Shown here: in pieces, positions 1 to 10,511 of the stretch | Numbering within the stretch: the first letter of the stretch is position 1 | Layout: every line of letters begins with the position of its first letter | From: Hygrocybe punicea | Lineage: Eukaryota; Basidiomycota; Agaricomycetes; Agaricales; Hygrophoraceae | DNA length: 64,000 bases | Assembly: GCA_963556145.1 (NCBI GenBank) | Contig: OY744472.1 | Coordinates: 4,216,001 to 4,280,000 of the forward strand | Direction: 5' to 3' | Made by a program: the position numbers and the translations under genes | Notes under the pieces: generated by a model | Told to the model about the DNA's origin: nothing | The model's input: only the letters and a program-made list of their open reading frames with translations | Database searches by the model: none

Positions 1-22
1 GGGTTACCCGTGCAATACACTA
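1..22. mobile_element. Right terminus of an hAT-type non-autonomous element, truncated by the window edge
   Basis: The first 22 bases are identical to the right end (14198-14219) of the complete element at 13298-14219, including the terminal CACTA. Only the tip is in the window. The following eight bases, cttatcac, would be one copy of its target-site duplication, but the left copy is outside the window. Confidence 0.7.
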
Positions 23-30
23 CTTATCAC

Positions 31-580
31 CAAGTCACTTTCTTCAAGGCTTCTTCGCTCTTCCCCCCAACGTCAGTTATTAAGGTTAATTGTTATACAT
101 TCCACCACCTCATTCAACTCTCGGCTTCTGATCAGGATCTCTATTGGGTTCTGGGTCGGTGTTTCGCTTGCGGGAAGGCGAGGCATCGCACAGAGGGTTG
201 CCCACTGGTTAAGGTACACAAGGTCCTTCTGTGCCAGCTACTGGCCGACCCATACTGTGAGTGCTTTGGTCGGTGGATCGTCTGGGGTCTCCTGACTGAG
301 TCTTATTCTAGAATTGGACGATGCATGGAGGTTGGAGGAGTCGTCCCCCGAGATACCACCACTAGTCACAGTGAGATGGGGCTCATCGTCTGAGGACCTG
401 AGGGGTCCTTCTCCGGAGCCGGTCGGAGACTTGACTTATCATGAGTCTGGTTTCCCACTGCCATTCGGGGTAGCATCAAGGTTTATGATGGTTTGTCGCG
501 CAGTGATTGAGAGGTCATTGGAGAGGGAGGTTGAGCGGTTCCTGGACAACGTGCATGTCCAGCTGCAAGCATCGGGATAG
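31..580 (+). pseudogene. Gag-like fragment with a CCHC zinc knuckle
   Basis: The plus-strand reading encodes a C-x2-C-x4-H-x4-C zinc knuckle at 160-201, followed at once by a CP residue pair, as in retroelement Gag nucleocapsid domains. No start codon belongs naturally to it, and the frame closes at 393; a second overlapping frame is open at 314-580. I see no protease or reverse transcriptase downstream, so this is a detached remnant. Assignment rests on the zinc knuckle alone; a host CCHC protein fragment is possible. Confidence 0.35.
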
Positions 581-830
581 TCGGTCTCGGATGCGATTAC
601 TGTAGAATAAAGTAGTCGCATTATTTGTACTTGTATCTGGTCTGGTGTGCCCCTTCCAGGGGTTTGTGAATGTATATGTCCCCCCCGCTCTGCAGGGTGT
701 GTGAGTCATAAGGGCTTGCCTGGCAATCTGTCGAAGATCGTCATGAAAATAAGTGGTATTTGGAAAAATGTATGGGGGTGACTTATTTTCATGACAGCAC
801 TGTGGCTTCTAACTCCACTATGGCGACCCC

Positions 831-2000
831 TTAGAAGTGATTTACATCTTTGATGATACCTCTGTAGTCCTTGCAGGGTCCTTGAATAACTACAACACAC
901 CGGCCGACTAGTGGATCCACAGTGTCACACTGTGCAACCTGTGTGCTGGTGCTAGGAACAGCGTCCGATCGTTCCTTGCAGAAATCAAGATCTCTGACGA
1001 GTACCTGCACCTTCAAAGATGCGTGAGGGGAGTGAGATGGGGATTATGAATGGGAACGAATTGACCTCAGTGGAGGAGGGCTCATGAAATGTTACCACAG
1101 AATTATTGCAAGAAACCACCCAGCCGGTCTTTCCGATCTCCCATCCTGACCTGACTTTGACAAAGTCGCCAGGCTGAAAGTGCCTCATGATATGGACAGC
1201 GGGAACATCAATGACATTTTACGAAGCACCCATTCCAGTGGGAAGGACCTGGATAATGGCAGCACTGACGACATGCACCTCACCAATCACCCCCACCCAT
1301 TGACCCCAAGTGACTTCTACTTGATCTCCAGGATGTAGAGAAGAATTGGAAATTTGATTAAATGCACTGGACAGGTCATTCGATCAAGCACCCCCACTTG
1401 CATGAAATTCGAGCAACTCGGCCACCGTCGGAATGGCCAGTTCCTGAATGAAGTTCTCTAAAATAAATTGTTTCTTGAGGGGGCTGTTCTTGTATATTTC
1501 TTTTTGAAACTTCCAACACTGGTTGCACTTCTCCACTGAATCTGGCCCATATGCGTTAGCAATGCCATCTTGATCAAATAGACGCTTGGGAGGCTGGTTT
1601 TTCTGGGCTGCACCCTTCTGCTTTTTGCGATCTAATTGCAGGTGAGGGATGAGAGCTACCTTGGTGGATATATGACTCTTAACCGCAAGAACATAGGGTA
1701 GATCCCCACGGTATAGGCCCAATGTAATCCGGACCCAGCTCCCTACCTGGGGATTGAAAAAGGACACAGAGAGAGTGAGTAACAATACTGCCTCCTCAAT
1801 GGGAACATGGACAATGTCTTGTATAAAGATATTAGCCTGAGAATGGCAGGCTTCACAAATGTCGCATTTGGATTTTTTGCCTCCACATAAATTTTGCCAG
1901 GAAGAGAAGGCTGAGTGAAAGCAGAAAGTATTTTCAGCTGCTGAGAGGAAACTGTGGAGTTAAACAGCAAATGATAGATGATGTTTTGTTCATCCCTGCG
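831..2000 (-). pseudogene. Broken Spt5-like gene (NGN plus several KOW segments)
   Basis: Read on the minus strand, several frames give pieces that resemble transcription elongation factor Spt5 in the expected order. About 1994-1790 has an NGN-like stretch (LKILSAF...GKIYVEAK). About 1740-1640 has a KOW-like segment (GSWVRITLGLYRGDLPYV) followed by a basic linker. Near 1320-1240 (HPGDQVEVTWGQWVGVIG) and 1180-1080 (PGDFVKVRSGWEIGKTGW) are further KOW repeats, and at 930-850 another (DPLVGRCVVVIQGP). They lie in different frames and are separated by stops, including a TAA between the 1.3 kb and 1.2 kb KOWs, so the gene is inactive. It sits among repeats, so it is more likely a repeat-borne Spt5-like gene than the essential host SPT5. 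Confidence 0.6.
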
Positions 2001-2214
2001 CTGTCGAGACAACATCAGTATGACGGGAAAACTGGAGAAACCATACTTATGTGGACTGGTACCATCCAGAGCGGGGCATGGTATATAGTTGGGAGCAGGG
2101 TAACCTGGGGCACATCCACTTGCACTTCCAGGATATAACATTGGTGTTACATTTTTCAACTCCGCAACTCCGATTCCAACTCCACTACCCACGATGACGA
2201 TTCCACTTCACCAT

Positions 2215-3660
2215 ACCTTCCTTTTTCGTTCCCCTTTACCTTTTGTCTTCTTTTGGACATTGTTGTTTATTCTTGTCCTTGTTCTCTTTTCTTCCTTTCT
2301 TCTTCTAGAACAATCCAGACCAACCATGGACACATCCCCACGTTACCTTGCTGTACCCGAATAGTCTCCTTGCCGACGGACATCATCACTATTGTCTTTT
2401 CCCTCGCCCTGACATATTGTTGACTTCATCCCACGACAAACCGATTCACAATGGCTGTACTCCCGACACAGCTCATTACCGTAATTGTTATTGGCAGCAT
2501 TGCCATCACCTTCCTGATCGGTTTCTACTTTGTTATGATCTATCTTTGGCATCAGCATCGAAACCCTTCCGCCATTGATACTTCTGACATCCACCTCAAC
2601 AATATCTCAACACGTAATTGACAATTGCCATTCCCGGATATATAGTTTCCACTTTCGTATTCCATGCCTACCATTATCCTCCCTGACGATCAGACGACAT
2701 TCCTCACCTGCATGCATGCCCTGGACAATCCTCGATCACGGGACATTTCACTGTTCTCTCTAATCCGACCATTGCCGAAGCACATTCTTTTGGACTTCGA
2801 CCACAGACCATACGACTTCCCAAACAGTGAACCAACCCCTATCGCATATTGTTCGCACGACACCGCTTCAATGCAGTACCCGACGACTTGTTCCCACAGC
2901 TTGTCACTCGTGCCATGACTCGAAACCTGGACCCACATTCATTTAACCTTTTCCATCTATAACCTTGATATCTCCCACACTCGTTTACAATGATACCCTT
3001 TCTTGGACGAATACCGACATCAAGTGGACCTTCTTGTTCCACAAACAGGACAAGACATCGCTCCTCGATACGTCATCAGCACAGACATCGTCATCCGGTA
3101 CAGCTTGTGCTGTTCACATGTCTGACCTCGACTAGCCCACTGTCCTAGTTGGTTTTTTCCTTTATACATTCCTTCATTTTCTTTCATACCAACCTTGCCG
3201 CTACATCCACACCACCTCAAGACACTCTCATCACCAACCCCACACTGGACGATACCCATCTTCGACCCGACTGTGCAACGCACTTGCCAGACTGCGCACT
3301 TGCCTGTTACAGCAAGTGTAGACCCCGAATAGGCAATTCTGCACATCACATGATCCGATGACAAATCATCCGAGTCATCCGGACCCCCTCTATTCCTCAA
3401 TGACACCCGGGCCTCTAGTTGGATCGCGAGAACATCGACATGAGGACGCCTCATGTATGCCTCATGGTGAACACATGGTAGAGTTGGACATGTTATGGCT
3501 TCATGGTTGTATTTCTATTTACCTCCCCTCAAGACCAGTCACTATATATACTGTTCTTGTTGTTGGTTCGGACTTTTTCTTCTTTTCCTTTCTTTACGTT
3601 TAGTCTGGTTCTTGGGGCAGACCCCCTTGTCTTGGGTAACCCCCACGGCTCGCAATGACT
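2215..3660. repeat. Dispersed repeat family A, copy 1
   Basis: About 1.3 kb of this stretch (from about 2380) aligns in direct orientation with 17691-18930 plus 20586-20640. Its first ~165 bases appear in inverted orientation at 20798-20965. Copy 1 keeps many CpG dinucleotides that are TpG or CpA in copy 2. It carries a 56-codon membrane-protein ORF and a second stretch of conserved amino-acid reading frame (about 2664-2918). Transposon class unknown. Confidence 0.75.
2451..2621 (+). CDS. 56-residue single-pass membrane protein ORF in repeat family A (copy 1)
   Basis: An ATG-initiated frame of 56 codons encodes a short polar N-terminus (MAVLPTQL), one hydrophobic segment of about 24 residues (roughly 8-32, rich in Ile, Val, Phe and Gly), then a polar His/Asn/Asp-rich tail. 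The copy at 17769-17939 has the same start, stop and length. In the first 36 codons I count about eight silent and four conservative changes, while the tail has drifted more. That suggests past constraint on the membrane segment. No homologous family is recognised, and it could also be the 5' exon of a longer spliced gene. Confidence 0.4.
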   Translation: MAVLPTQLITVIVIGSIAITFLIGFYFVMIYLWHQHRNPSAIDTSDIHLNNISTRN

Positions 3661-5469
3661 TTAGACCACGAACCTCCCCCCTTGTAACAGTGTTATCTAC
3701 CAATGAAACTGCTGTTCTTCCCTCTGGAAACCGCCCCCCTGTTAAGTTGATTGTTGCCGGAGCCCGCTGCAGAAGCGATCCGTAACAATTGGGCACGTGG
3801 TCCATACTTTTCAGTGAACTCCTAGGCAATCTGAGCTAGGTCAGCATCTAGCAGTTCAAGTGGTTGATGATAGAAAAGATATTCTTCATCCAAGCAGGCC
3901 TGTAAATCCTCATTTGCAACTGGAACCAAGTTAGCTTGTTGCAATGCTTGTGAGTGATCACCTACAAAGCTCATTTTCACTTGCTTCATCATGATCATCT
4001 GAGTCACTGTCTGAGTCATTGTCCAAGTTAGCTGTTGCTTCAATGTCTATATAATGCAAGGTATGGTTCTGTCCAGTGCACCCAATCAATTCAGAACTCT
4101 ACACTGAAGTAAGCCCCAAGCATGACTTACATCGACTCTAGCCTTTTTTCTCATTTTACACCAGAGTATTGTGATTGAATTCGAACATCTACTTTATTGC
4201 ATGATAACTTTAGGGCCAGTTCATTGTTCGCAAACATTCATCCCTAATTGAATATGACTAGTAGTACTAGTGGGGTGTGGGCCATTGCTTTGCATGGCAG
4301 GTTACTCGTCCCTTTTTAGTAATGAGAGTATACAAATAATACAGTATTATTACCCTTCTATGATAATAAATATTTGCAAAGTTATTGATATTTCCTTTAT
4401 TATTATATACTGATGCTAGTCAGATACCATTCTGATACCATACTACAATGATATTAATTGATTATATCCTGTTCCTTCCAATTTGTCATGACCCAATATC
4501 AGATCCCAAATTTACATCTTTCATATCAAGTTTGCAGTGTTCAAGTTGGCAGATATATAACTAACTACTTTACTACGTTATTATTAGTCATAGTTACTCT
4601 GAAGATTTTACAGAATATGTAGTAAGTATATCCAGAAATGCTAAGTATCTGAATTATTTGTCAGGTCAAGAACAACCTCCTGTGAGTACTGTAGAAATAA
4701 TCCCATGCACAATGATACCAACTCCACTGCTATTGGAACTACTTTGATAAGATTGCTGATTTTGATGAGTACCAGAATCAACAATATGCTGGTTCAGCTT
4801 GTGTACACTGGCAATGCTTCAGATTACATGAAGCTGGGAAATCGGTGAGGTAATGTTCTTGTCAAACAGTTTGATCAGTATTGGACACCTGAACCACTTC
4901 CAGCACACATGATCAAGATAGGTTTGGCATGCACACATGGAATTCATGGAACAGACAGTGTCTGTTGCACTGCAATGCTGCATACTGTGCCTGGGCCACT
5001 GTCCCAATGATTTGCTGAAAACCATTCAGCCTATTTTACCAGTATTGATTATGTATTAAGTATGAAGTGCATTGCAAGGTTATGTATTAATAGTACAGAC
5101 CCGTCCAATATACCAGTCATACTACTGTTTGTATGATGGTATTTCCCAGCATTGAAGCTGGAAGACCATATTATACCTGGGACACTTGCTGAATGCTTTC
5201 TGACACACTGTTCGAGCTGTTAAATGAGTCATCACTGCTTGCATTGTTAATGATTTCAAAGTGCATATTAAATATTGCTACATCACGGACACATCCAATA
5301 TGCTGTTCATACATTGGTTTGTACACTGGGAATGTCTCAGATGAAAGCTGGAACACTACCAAACACATCTCAAACACCTTTGGACCTGTGTGACAGATAG
5401 TCACTGCTTGCATTATTAATAATTCTAATGCACATTGTACATGCATCTACATTACAGATACATTCAATA
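3661..5469. other. AT-rich intergenic sequence without a recognisable gene
   Basis: The region becomes markedly A+T-rich after about 4150. On the minus strand, 4060-3822 reads as an acidic Asp/Ser run followed by about 45 open codons ending at 3822, probably a scrap of a decayed gene. No conserved domain, long ORF or clear terminal repeat was seen. Confidence 0.5.
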
Positions 5470-6020
5470 CGTTGCTTGTACAGATGTTTGTGCAAGGGGA
5501 ATGCCCAAGATTAAGGCTGGGACACCTACCAAACACATACCAAACACATACCAAACATGTTCGATGTGTTCGGTGTAGTATATCTGGTTGTATCAGTTTA
5601 CTGACATGTACTGAACATGTTCACCGAACACACCAAACGTGTTCGATGTGTTTGGTGTATATCTGGTTCTATCAGTTTACTGACATGTGCCAAACATGTT
5701 CACTAAACACACCGAACATGTTCGATGTGTTCAGTGTAGTATATCTGGTTCTATCAGTTTACTGACATGCACCGAACATGTCCACCGAACACACCGAACA
5801 TGTTCAATGTGTTTGGTGTAGTATATCTGGTCCCATCAGTTTACTGACATGCACTGAACATGTCCACTGAACACACCAACATGTTCCATGTGTTCAGTGC
5901 AGTATATCTAGTTACACTGGTTTACTGACATGCACCAAACATGTCCACCGAAAACACTGTACAGATGTTTGTGCAAGGGAATGCCCCAGATTAAGGCTGG
6001 GACACCTACCAAACACTCAC
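5470..6020. repeat. Tandem ~81 bp satellite with palindromic core, flanked by direct repeats
   Basis: About five units of roughly 81 bp follow each other. Each contains a GTATATCTGGTT-like box (near 5577, 5648, 5739, 5821 and 5902), a CAGTTTACTGACATG box and the near-palindrome ACCGAACATGTTCG. The array is bracketed by two copies of a ~60 bp sequence starting tacagatgtttgtgcaag (5478 and 5960). A more diverged relative of the bracket lies at about 5318-5395. Confidence 0.8.
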
Positions 6021-6583
6021 TGAACACCTTTTGACCCATGTGACAAGTGTACAATGATCACTGTTCAACCCCTTTTTATTATCAACAATTCTAATACATA
6101 CAGTAGATGTAGCCACATGACAGATACCACTGACATATTGTTTATTCATACATGGTGCATTGCATTACCAATGCATGTGATTATTATGAGAAACTGATTG
6201 CAATTGCAATACCAACATGATATAACACTACCATTTCCAAATTGGCTGCTGTGATCCAGCTGCATTATTGTTCTTGCTGATTGGGACAACAAATTCTCAC
6301 ACTCAACTCCGCCCAGTCACATGGTTTCATAGTTATTCCCAGGGCTTCAAAGTCATTCCCACAGTTTGGAATATTTGTTCCCACGGCTTGGCAAATTAGA
6401 GTGTGACCCTGATTTGAAAAATCTGCCATATAGAACAAATTCCCTTATAGGGACTCATAACAGAGCCCGAGGTCAGTATATGCAAGCAATGACTGGGTAG
6501 GGTTTTCCTGCACACACTGGGTGGAAAATGCAGAAGACTAGGGAAAGCGTGACTATTCAAGCAAGAATTTGTACTTATGCTGG

Positions 6584-6632
6584 GATTGTTTAGGGCCGGT
6601 TCTGAGAAGGCTTGAACCGGCCCTAAACAATC
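6584..6632. repeat. Perfect 19 bp hairpin-forming inverted repeat
   Basis: GATTGTTTAGGGCCGGTTC at 6584-6602 is matched by its exact reverse complement at 6614-6632, with an 11-base loop. It may be a foldback tip or the remains of a small inverted-repeat element. It does not sit behind a recognised gene. Confidence 0.85.
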
Positions 6633-7319
6633 TCCAAATAAAAGTTGAAAGTTCAAGTTGAAGAATGCTTTCACGCTTTCTATACCGATACTGTAGTGTA
6701 ATATACAGTGCTAGTAGTACTAATAGTACCATAGTTGAACAGCAATGACTAAGGCAAAAGAGGAGTAGGTCTTTCAAAGTTATAATTTTGTGCCTCTGTT
6801 GGTTACTCACACATGGCTATCATCATGATAGGCTCTGGCTGGGGGATCTGAGAGATGGATCCATAACACCAGAAGTGGGGCAGTGCCACTACCAGCCCAA
6901 AAAAACAATGTTGTACCACCAGTCTGCAGTCAGCATACCCCTCGATTCTCAAATGACCAAGTCAAACGAATTAATTTAGCAAAGTTGGTTGATCTGAAGG
7001 CCAAATTTTTTGAGAAGTGTGCAAGATGGTTTGGTGATTCTTTGGAGAAGCCTGGCAGTGAGTGTTTCCAGCTAATTGAGTTTTTACTTTCTTTGACAGA
7101 AAAAATGATTAGATACAGTTGTATATAAGGGAATTATGTTAGTGGACTTGCAAGAATGAGCGATCATGCAAGAATGCATTCAAAAAGCCCAACAGCACTT
7201 TGAAGAAATGCAAGCGTCTAATTTTCCTTCTTGTGGCACTTCCTGGAGATGGGTAGAGGATGTTTAGGATGAGCCTGAATGGCTGATAATATATGCAGGA
7301 GAGCATGAACTTGAAGATA

Positions 7320-7405
7320 CAGAGGATGGAGGTACAAAGGGTAAAGGTACAAAGGGTGGAGGTACAAAGGATGGAGGTACAGGAGGTGCAGGTACCGGAG
7401 GTGGA
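7320..7405. repeat. Minisatellite, ~13 bp unit
   Basis: Five to six imperfect tandem units close to GGAGGTACAAAGG. The reverse strand is accordingly open with Cys/Thr/Ser repeats, which should not be read as a protein. Confidence 0.75.
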
Positions 7406-7434
7406 CATCAGGTCAAGGTTAAGGTCAAGGATGG

Positions 7435-7716
7435 GTTCAATGTAACTTTGTCATTCCTGATGGTGATACTTGTGATAATGAAGATTTTCAGGAAAAAGAG
7501 GTCCAATTCATGCTTGAAGCAGCACAAGATTTATTTGCAGAGAATCCACCAGTTTGTCCGGAGGTGGGGGACGACAAGCGACATCAAGAGTCAGCACATT
7601 ATCCAATCCTGGATTACGATATACTCTCAGATGAGGAAGATATGGGAAATAAAGAAGTAATAATCGTAATCTTTAAATGTCTCTGGCTGAATCATTTCTG
7701 CACAGTTAATGCATGA
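7435..7716 (+). pseudogene. Open exon-like frame encoding an acidic peptide, unassigned
   Basis: Ninety-odd codons are open without an obvious start. The peptide is acidic (for example GDTCDNEDFQEKEVQ and DYDILSDEEDMGNKE) and the frame runs into a possible splice donor after 7656. Character and setting suggest an exon of a decayed transposon gene. I do not recognise a family. Confidence 0.25.
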
Positions 7717-7954
7717 GAACACCAAGGATCCATTCTCTGCTGATGCTCATGAACCCATAGGGCTAAGGCATGATGTACAGTCATGGCACCAACAAGCACA
7801 TGAAGTAAGTACTATGGTTTTGTCAGATTTGATACTTTCTCAAAGTAACTCAGGCAGAGGGGCTCATTCCCTCTGCTGATCTCCTTGGCACACATAGTGC
7901 CCAAAAATTAAAGTCTTCCCATCATTACTTACAAGCCACAGAAAAGCACACATC

Positions 7955-7978
7955 ATATATATATATATATATATATTA
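7955..7978. repeat. AT dinucleotide microsatellite
   Basis: About twelve tandem AT repeats. Confidence 0.9.
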
Positions 7979-8128
7979 TCCATATCTGAAAGAATGGAAC
8001 AACCTGCAACGAGCTCACAAGGCTGGCCAGTGGTATCAAGATATAAACCAATCATGCTTCCTGGGTACAGCTACAGTCTGGATCAGGTTGATGTTCACAT
8101 TGATGACAAGAGGGATGCGACATGACAG

Positions 8129-8438
8129 TGACAGGAAAATGGAGGGGAAAGTAAATATCCAAGAAAATGATCTAAAGATTCATACCTATCTCCGAAAGGA
8201 TGAAGGGATGCATATATAAGGCAAGTCCAAAGTCGGGAATCGAGTCCAATGAGATCCATCTGCGATAATTGGGATTCAGTGAGTTTAGGAGGTGGACCAA
8301 CCCAGTATGTGAGCGGCCGTGCTAGTTGGTATGCATCAGGTTACGTCGGGTTCGAGCATGGATCGCTAGAGACGTCAGGTTCGAGTGGATTCGTGAGATA
8401 TCTAGTTTACAGCCTCAGAGGGTCAAGGACCCTCTACA
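8129..8438 (+). repeat. 310 bp LTR-like repeat, copy 1
   Basis: It begins TGACAGG and ends CTCTACA (TG...CA), and holds a TATATAAG box near 8213. The second copy, at 17123-17690, is exactly 310 bp once its nested 258 bp insertion (LTR plus target duplication) is removed. The two copies lie in the same orientation on either side of the gypsy gag-pol, as an LTR pair would. However, flanking bases give no matching target duplication, and the TATA box points plus while gag-pol is minus. Either an LTR pair of a larger composite or two solo LTRs. Confidence 0.55.
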
Positions 8439-8479
8439 TCTCCTTGGGTCTTCTAATAGAGACAATCCGTGGTCGAGAA

Positions 8480-8795
8480 TAGTGAATGGCATGGGTAACC
8501 CGTGGGTATTGGCGCTGTACCCGTACCCGTACCCGCAGCTACCCCTACCCGTGATCCGGCGGGTTTACCCGTCATTTTGAGCCCCGGATCGTCCAAAACA
8601 GTCAAGTATTGGGTGAGTTATGATCAAAACAATGAAGAATGATTGTTTTGATCATAACTCACCCAATACTTGACTGTTTTGGACGATCCAGGGCTTAAAA
8701 TAAAGCTCACGGGTAGGAGAATCGTACCCGTACCCGTACCCGCGGCTACCCTTACCCGTGACCCGTGCGGGTCGCCATACCCGTGCCATTCACTA
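8480..8795. mobile_element. 316 bp foldback MITE, hAT-type (copy 1)
   Basis: The termini are TAGTGAATGGCA and its inverse, and the exact 8 bp target duplication gtcgagaa lies at 8472-8479 and 8796-8803. Subterminal regions are rich in CCCGTA repeats. The centre is a long inverted repeat (arms about 8602-8632 and 8641-8671, GTATTGGGTGAGTTATGATC and complement). There is no coding capacity. An element of identical length lies at 10593-10908. Confidence 0.92.
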
Positions 8796-8922
8796 GTCGA
8801 GAATATAGGACCTCCAAACGTGGGTCGCAAGTGTGGCCAATCACGTGAGCGGCCAAACAATGGCAAAGTAAAAAAAATAAAAAAATGTCTTCGTTGATCC
8901 GTCTTTTCCTCTACACCATCAC

Positions 8923-10258
8923 ATGCCCACCATGTCTGAAATCTACGACAACTTACTTGCCTTCATCGAAAGCATTGAACCCGAGGTCCGGGCAGACTAT
9001 GAAGAGGCCATCAACGCGGTCACCATTTTTCACAATGACGATTTTGTCACGATGGTAGACGGCAACCAAGGGTTGGCCAGGCAATGGATAAGCAGCCGCA
9101 AGAAGGCGATGGTGAGTTTCCTGATCAATCACATGTGTCCTAGGATAGCTTATGTCCTCCACTAGCATGCTTACCATGGAATTGTTGCGGAACTCCAAGC
9201 TGGTGGTATGAGGCCAGTAATGCCGCCACTATGGGCCAACCGCCAATCATACGCTAACGATGTTGAAGAATGGCTGAAAGAAGCAGCAGAACGAGAGAGG
9301 CAGGAAGAGGAAGAGGCTGGACGGTGGGCGGATGAGGAAGCAGCTGCGTGGGAAGAGGAGGCAAGACGGTTGGCAGAGACACAGGCATGAGCAGATGCAG
9401 AGAAACAGCGAGTGGCGGCAGAGGAAAGGTGGGAGAGGCTGCAGGAAGGGCAGCATTGGACTCAGGAAGTGGACCAGGTTGAAAGGGAGGCAGCCACGTA
9501 TCGATGGCAGATCAGCGAGGAGCGCTGAGCTCAAGCAAACCTCGCAAACACATTGGTCGTGGGTGAGCAAGGGACTAGGTCGATTCTGGAAGATGAAGTC
9601 ACAGTTGAATCAGAAGAAGGCCCCATTGACCCGGCACCAGAGCAACTGGCCGATGTAGAAGACGTAGATATGCTGGGAGTAGAGATCGGAGATTTGGCTG
9701 GTACGACGGTGAGTTCCCGTGTTGGTTTATTCGTTCTTTAATCACTGATCTTGGTAACAGTTCACTAGGCCATTTCCTATGCAAGCCTGCACCAATTGCA
9801 TCAAGGCCCAAGAGGTGTGTTGAGGCATGATGGGATATGTGTGCGAACGATGCCGCAAGTTGAAGAAGAAGTGCACCAACACGACGCATCGGATGGGTGG
9901 GGGACGATGTACCGGTAAGGGCAAAGAGGTGGCAGGTGGTATGAGGAAACCACTTGCTTTTACTACTAAACCGATTTGGACAAGGCCCACTCAGGCATCG
10001 ACGAGTAAGCGGTGAGTCGAAGAAGTGAAGTTGGAATTGGAGGAGGAGGAGGAGGAGATGGAAGGGGAGCGGCCGATGAAAAGGCATAGGGCGGATTCTG
10101 GAGCCAACCCATTCAATGGGGCCATAGAAAGCTTCGGGAGCGTTTCCGCATGGCTCGCGGTGCTGACAGATGAGTTAGGGTCCCTGGGTGCTGAGGTGAA
10201 CAGGCACCTCATCCAGTTCGGTCAATGGTTCAACAGGCTTCGCGTGGACCACGAGTAG
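8923..10258 (+). pseudogene. Decayed gene for a coiled-coil protein with a Cys-pair zinc motif (retroelement-associated type)
   Basis: The start ATG at 8923 (or 8932) opens an alpha-helical N-terminus. After one or more introns the frame continues as a long charged coiled coil (Glu/Arg/Ala, 9210-9530), an acidic stretch (9600-9700) and a Cys-rich motif around 9786-9900 (ACTNC followed by VCERCRKLKKKC), ending at 10258. Such proteins with paired C-x2-C motifs are common beside gypsy elements in Agaricomycetes. At least three in-frame stops (near 9388, 9526 and 9820) are TGA, each one C-to-T change from CGA. It converges on the gypsy pol 3' end. Confidence 0.5.
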
Positions 10259-10511
10259 GTATCGGTGATGTTGGTGGTGATGAGACGCGATTTTGGGACC
10301 GACCGCCTCTAAATGTAAAAATATGTCCGTGTAAATAAATAAAAATATATCTTGTACATGACAAAAGACATTTTCAGCTTGTTCACCCAGCTAAGGAAAG
10401 CCAATGGCTCCCGAAGACATGGGACTATTCACATCATTGTCGTATCGTTAGAAAACTAAGAGGAACTAAATAAAATAGGGGTATAACATGAACAGAATAT
10501 AAAGGAAATGC
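10259..10511. other. Short A+T-rich spacer between convergent decayed genes
   Basis: This is an A+T-rich run with AATAAA-like signals (about 10333-10345) between the plus-strand pseudogene end (10258) and the minus-strand pol stop (about 10512). I see no 3' LTR here, although one would be expected for an intact gypsy element. Confidence 0.4.

Larger units (their letters stand above)
6021..8128. other. AT-rich intergenic block with small repeats and no complete gene
   Basis: Contents seen: a perfect 19 bp inverted repeat at 6584-6632, a GGAGGTACAAAGG-type minisatellite at about 7320-7405, an acidic open frame at 7435-7716, and an (AT)n tract at about 7955-7978. No complete gene could be supported. 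Confidence 0.5.

Noticed and set aside
5470..6020. CRISPR-like array
   Set aside because: Units are contiguous tandem copies without unique spacers, in a eukaryotic genome.
8520..8770. Telomere-like or subtelomeric repeats (runs of CCCGTA)
   Set aside because: They are the subterminal repeats of MITEs with 8 bp target duplications; no TTAGGG array is present.
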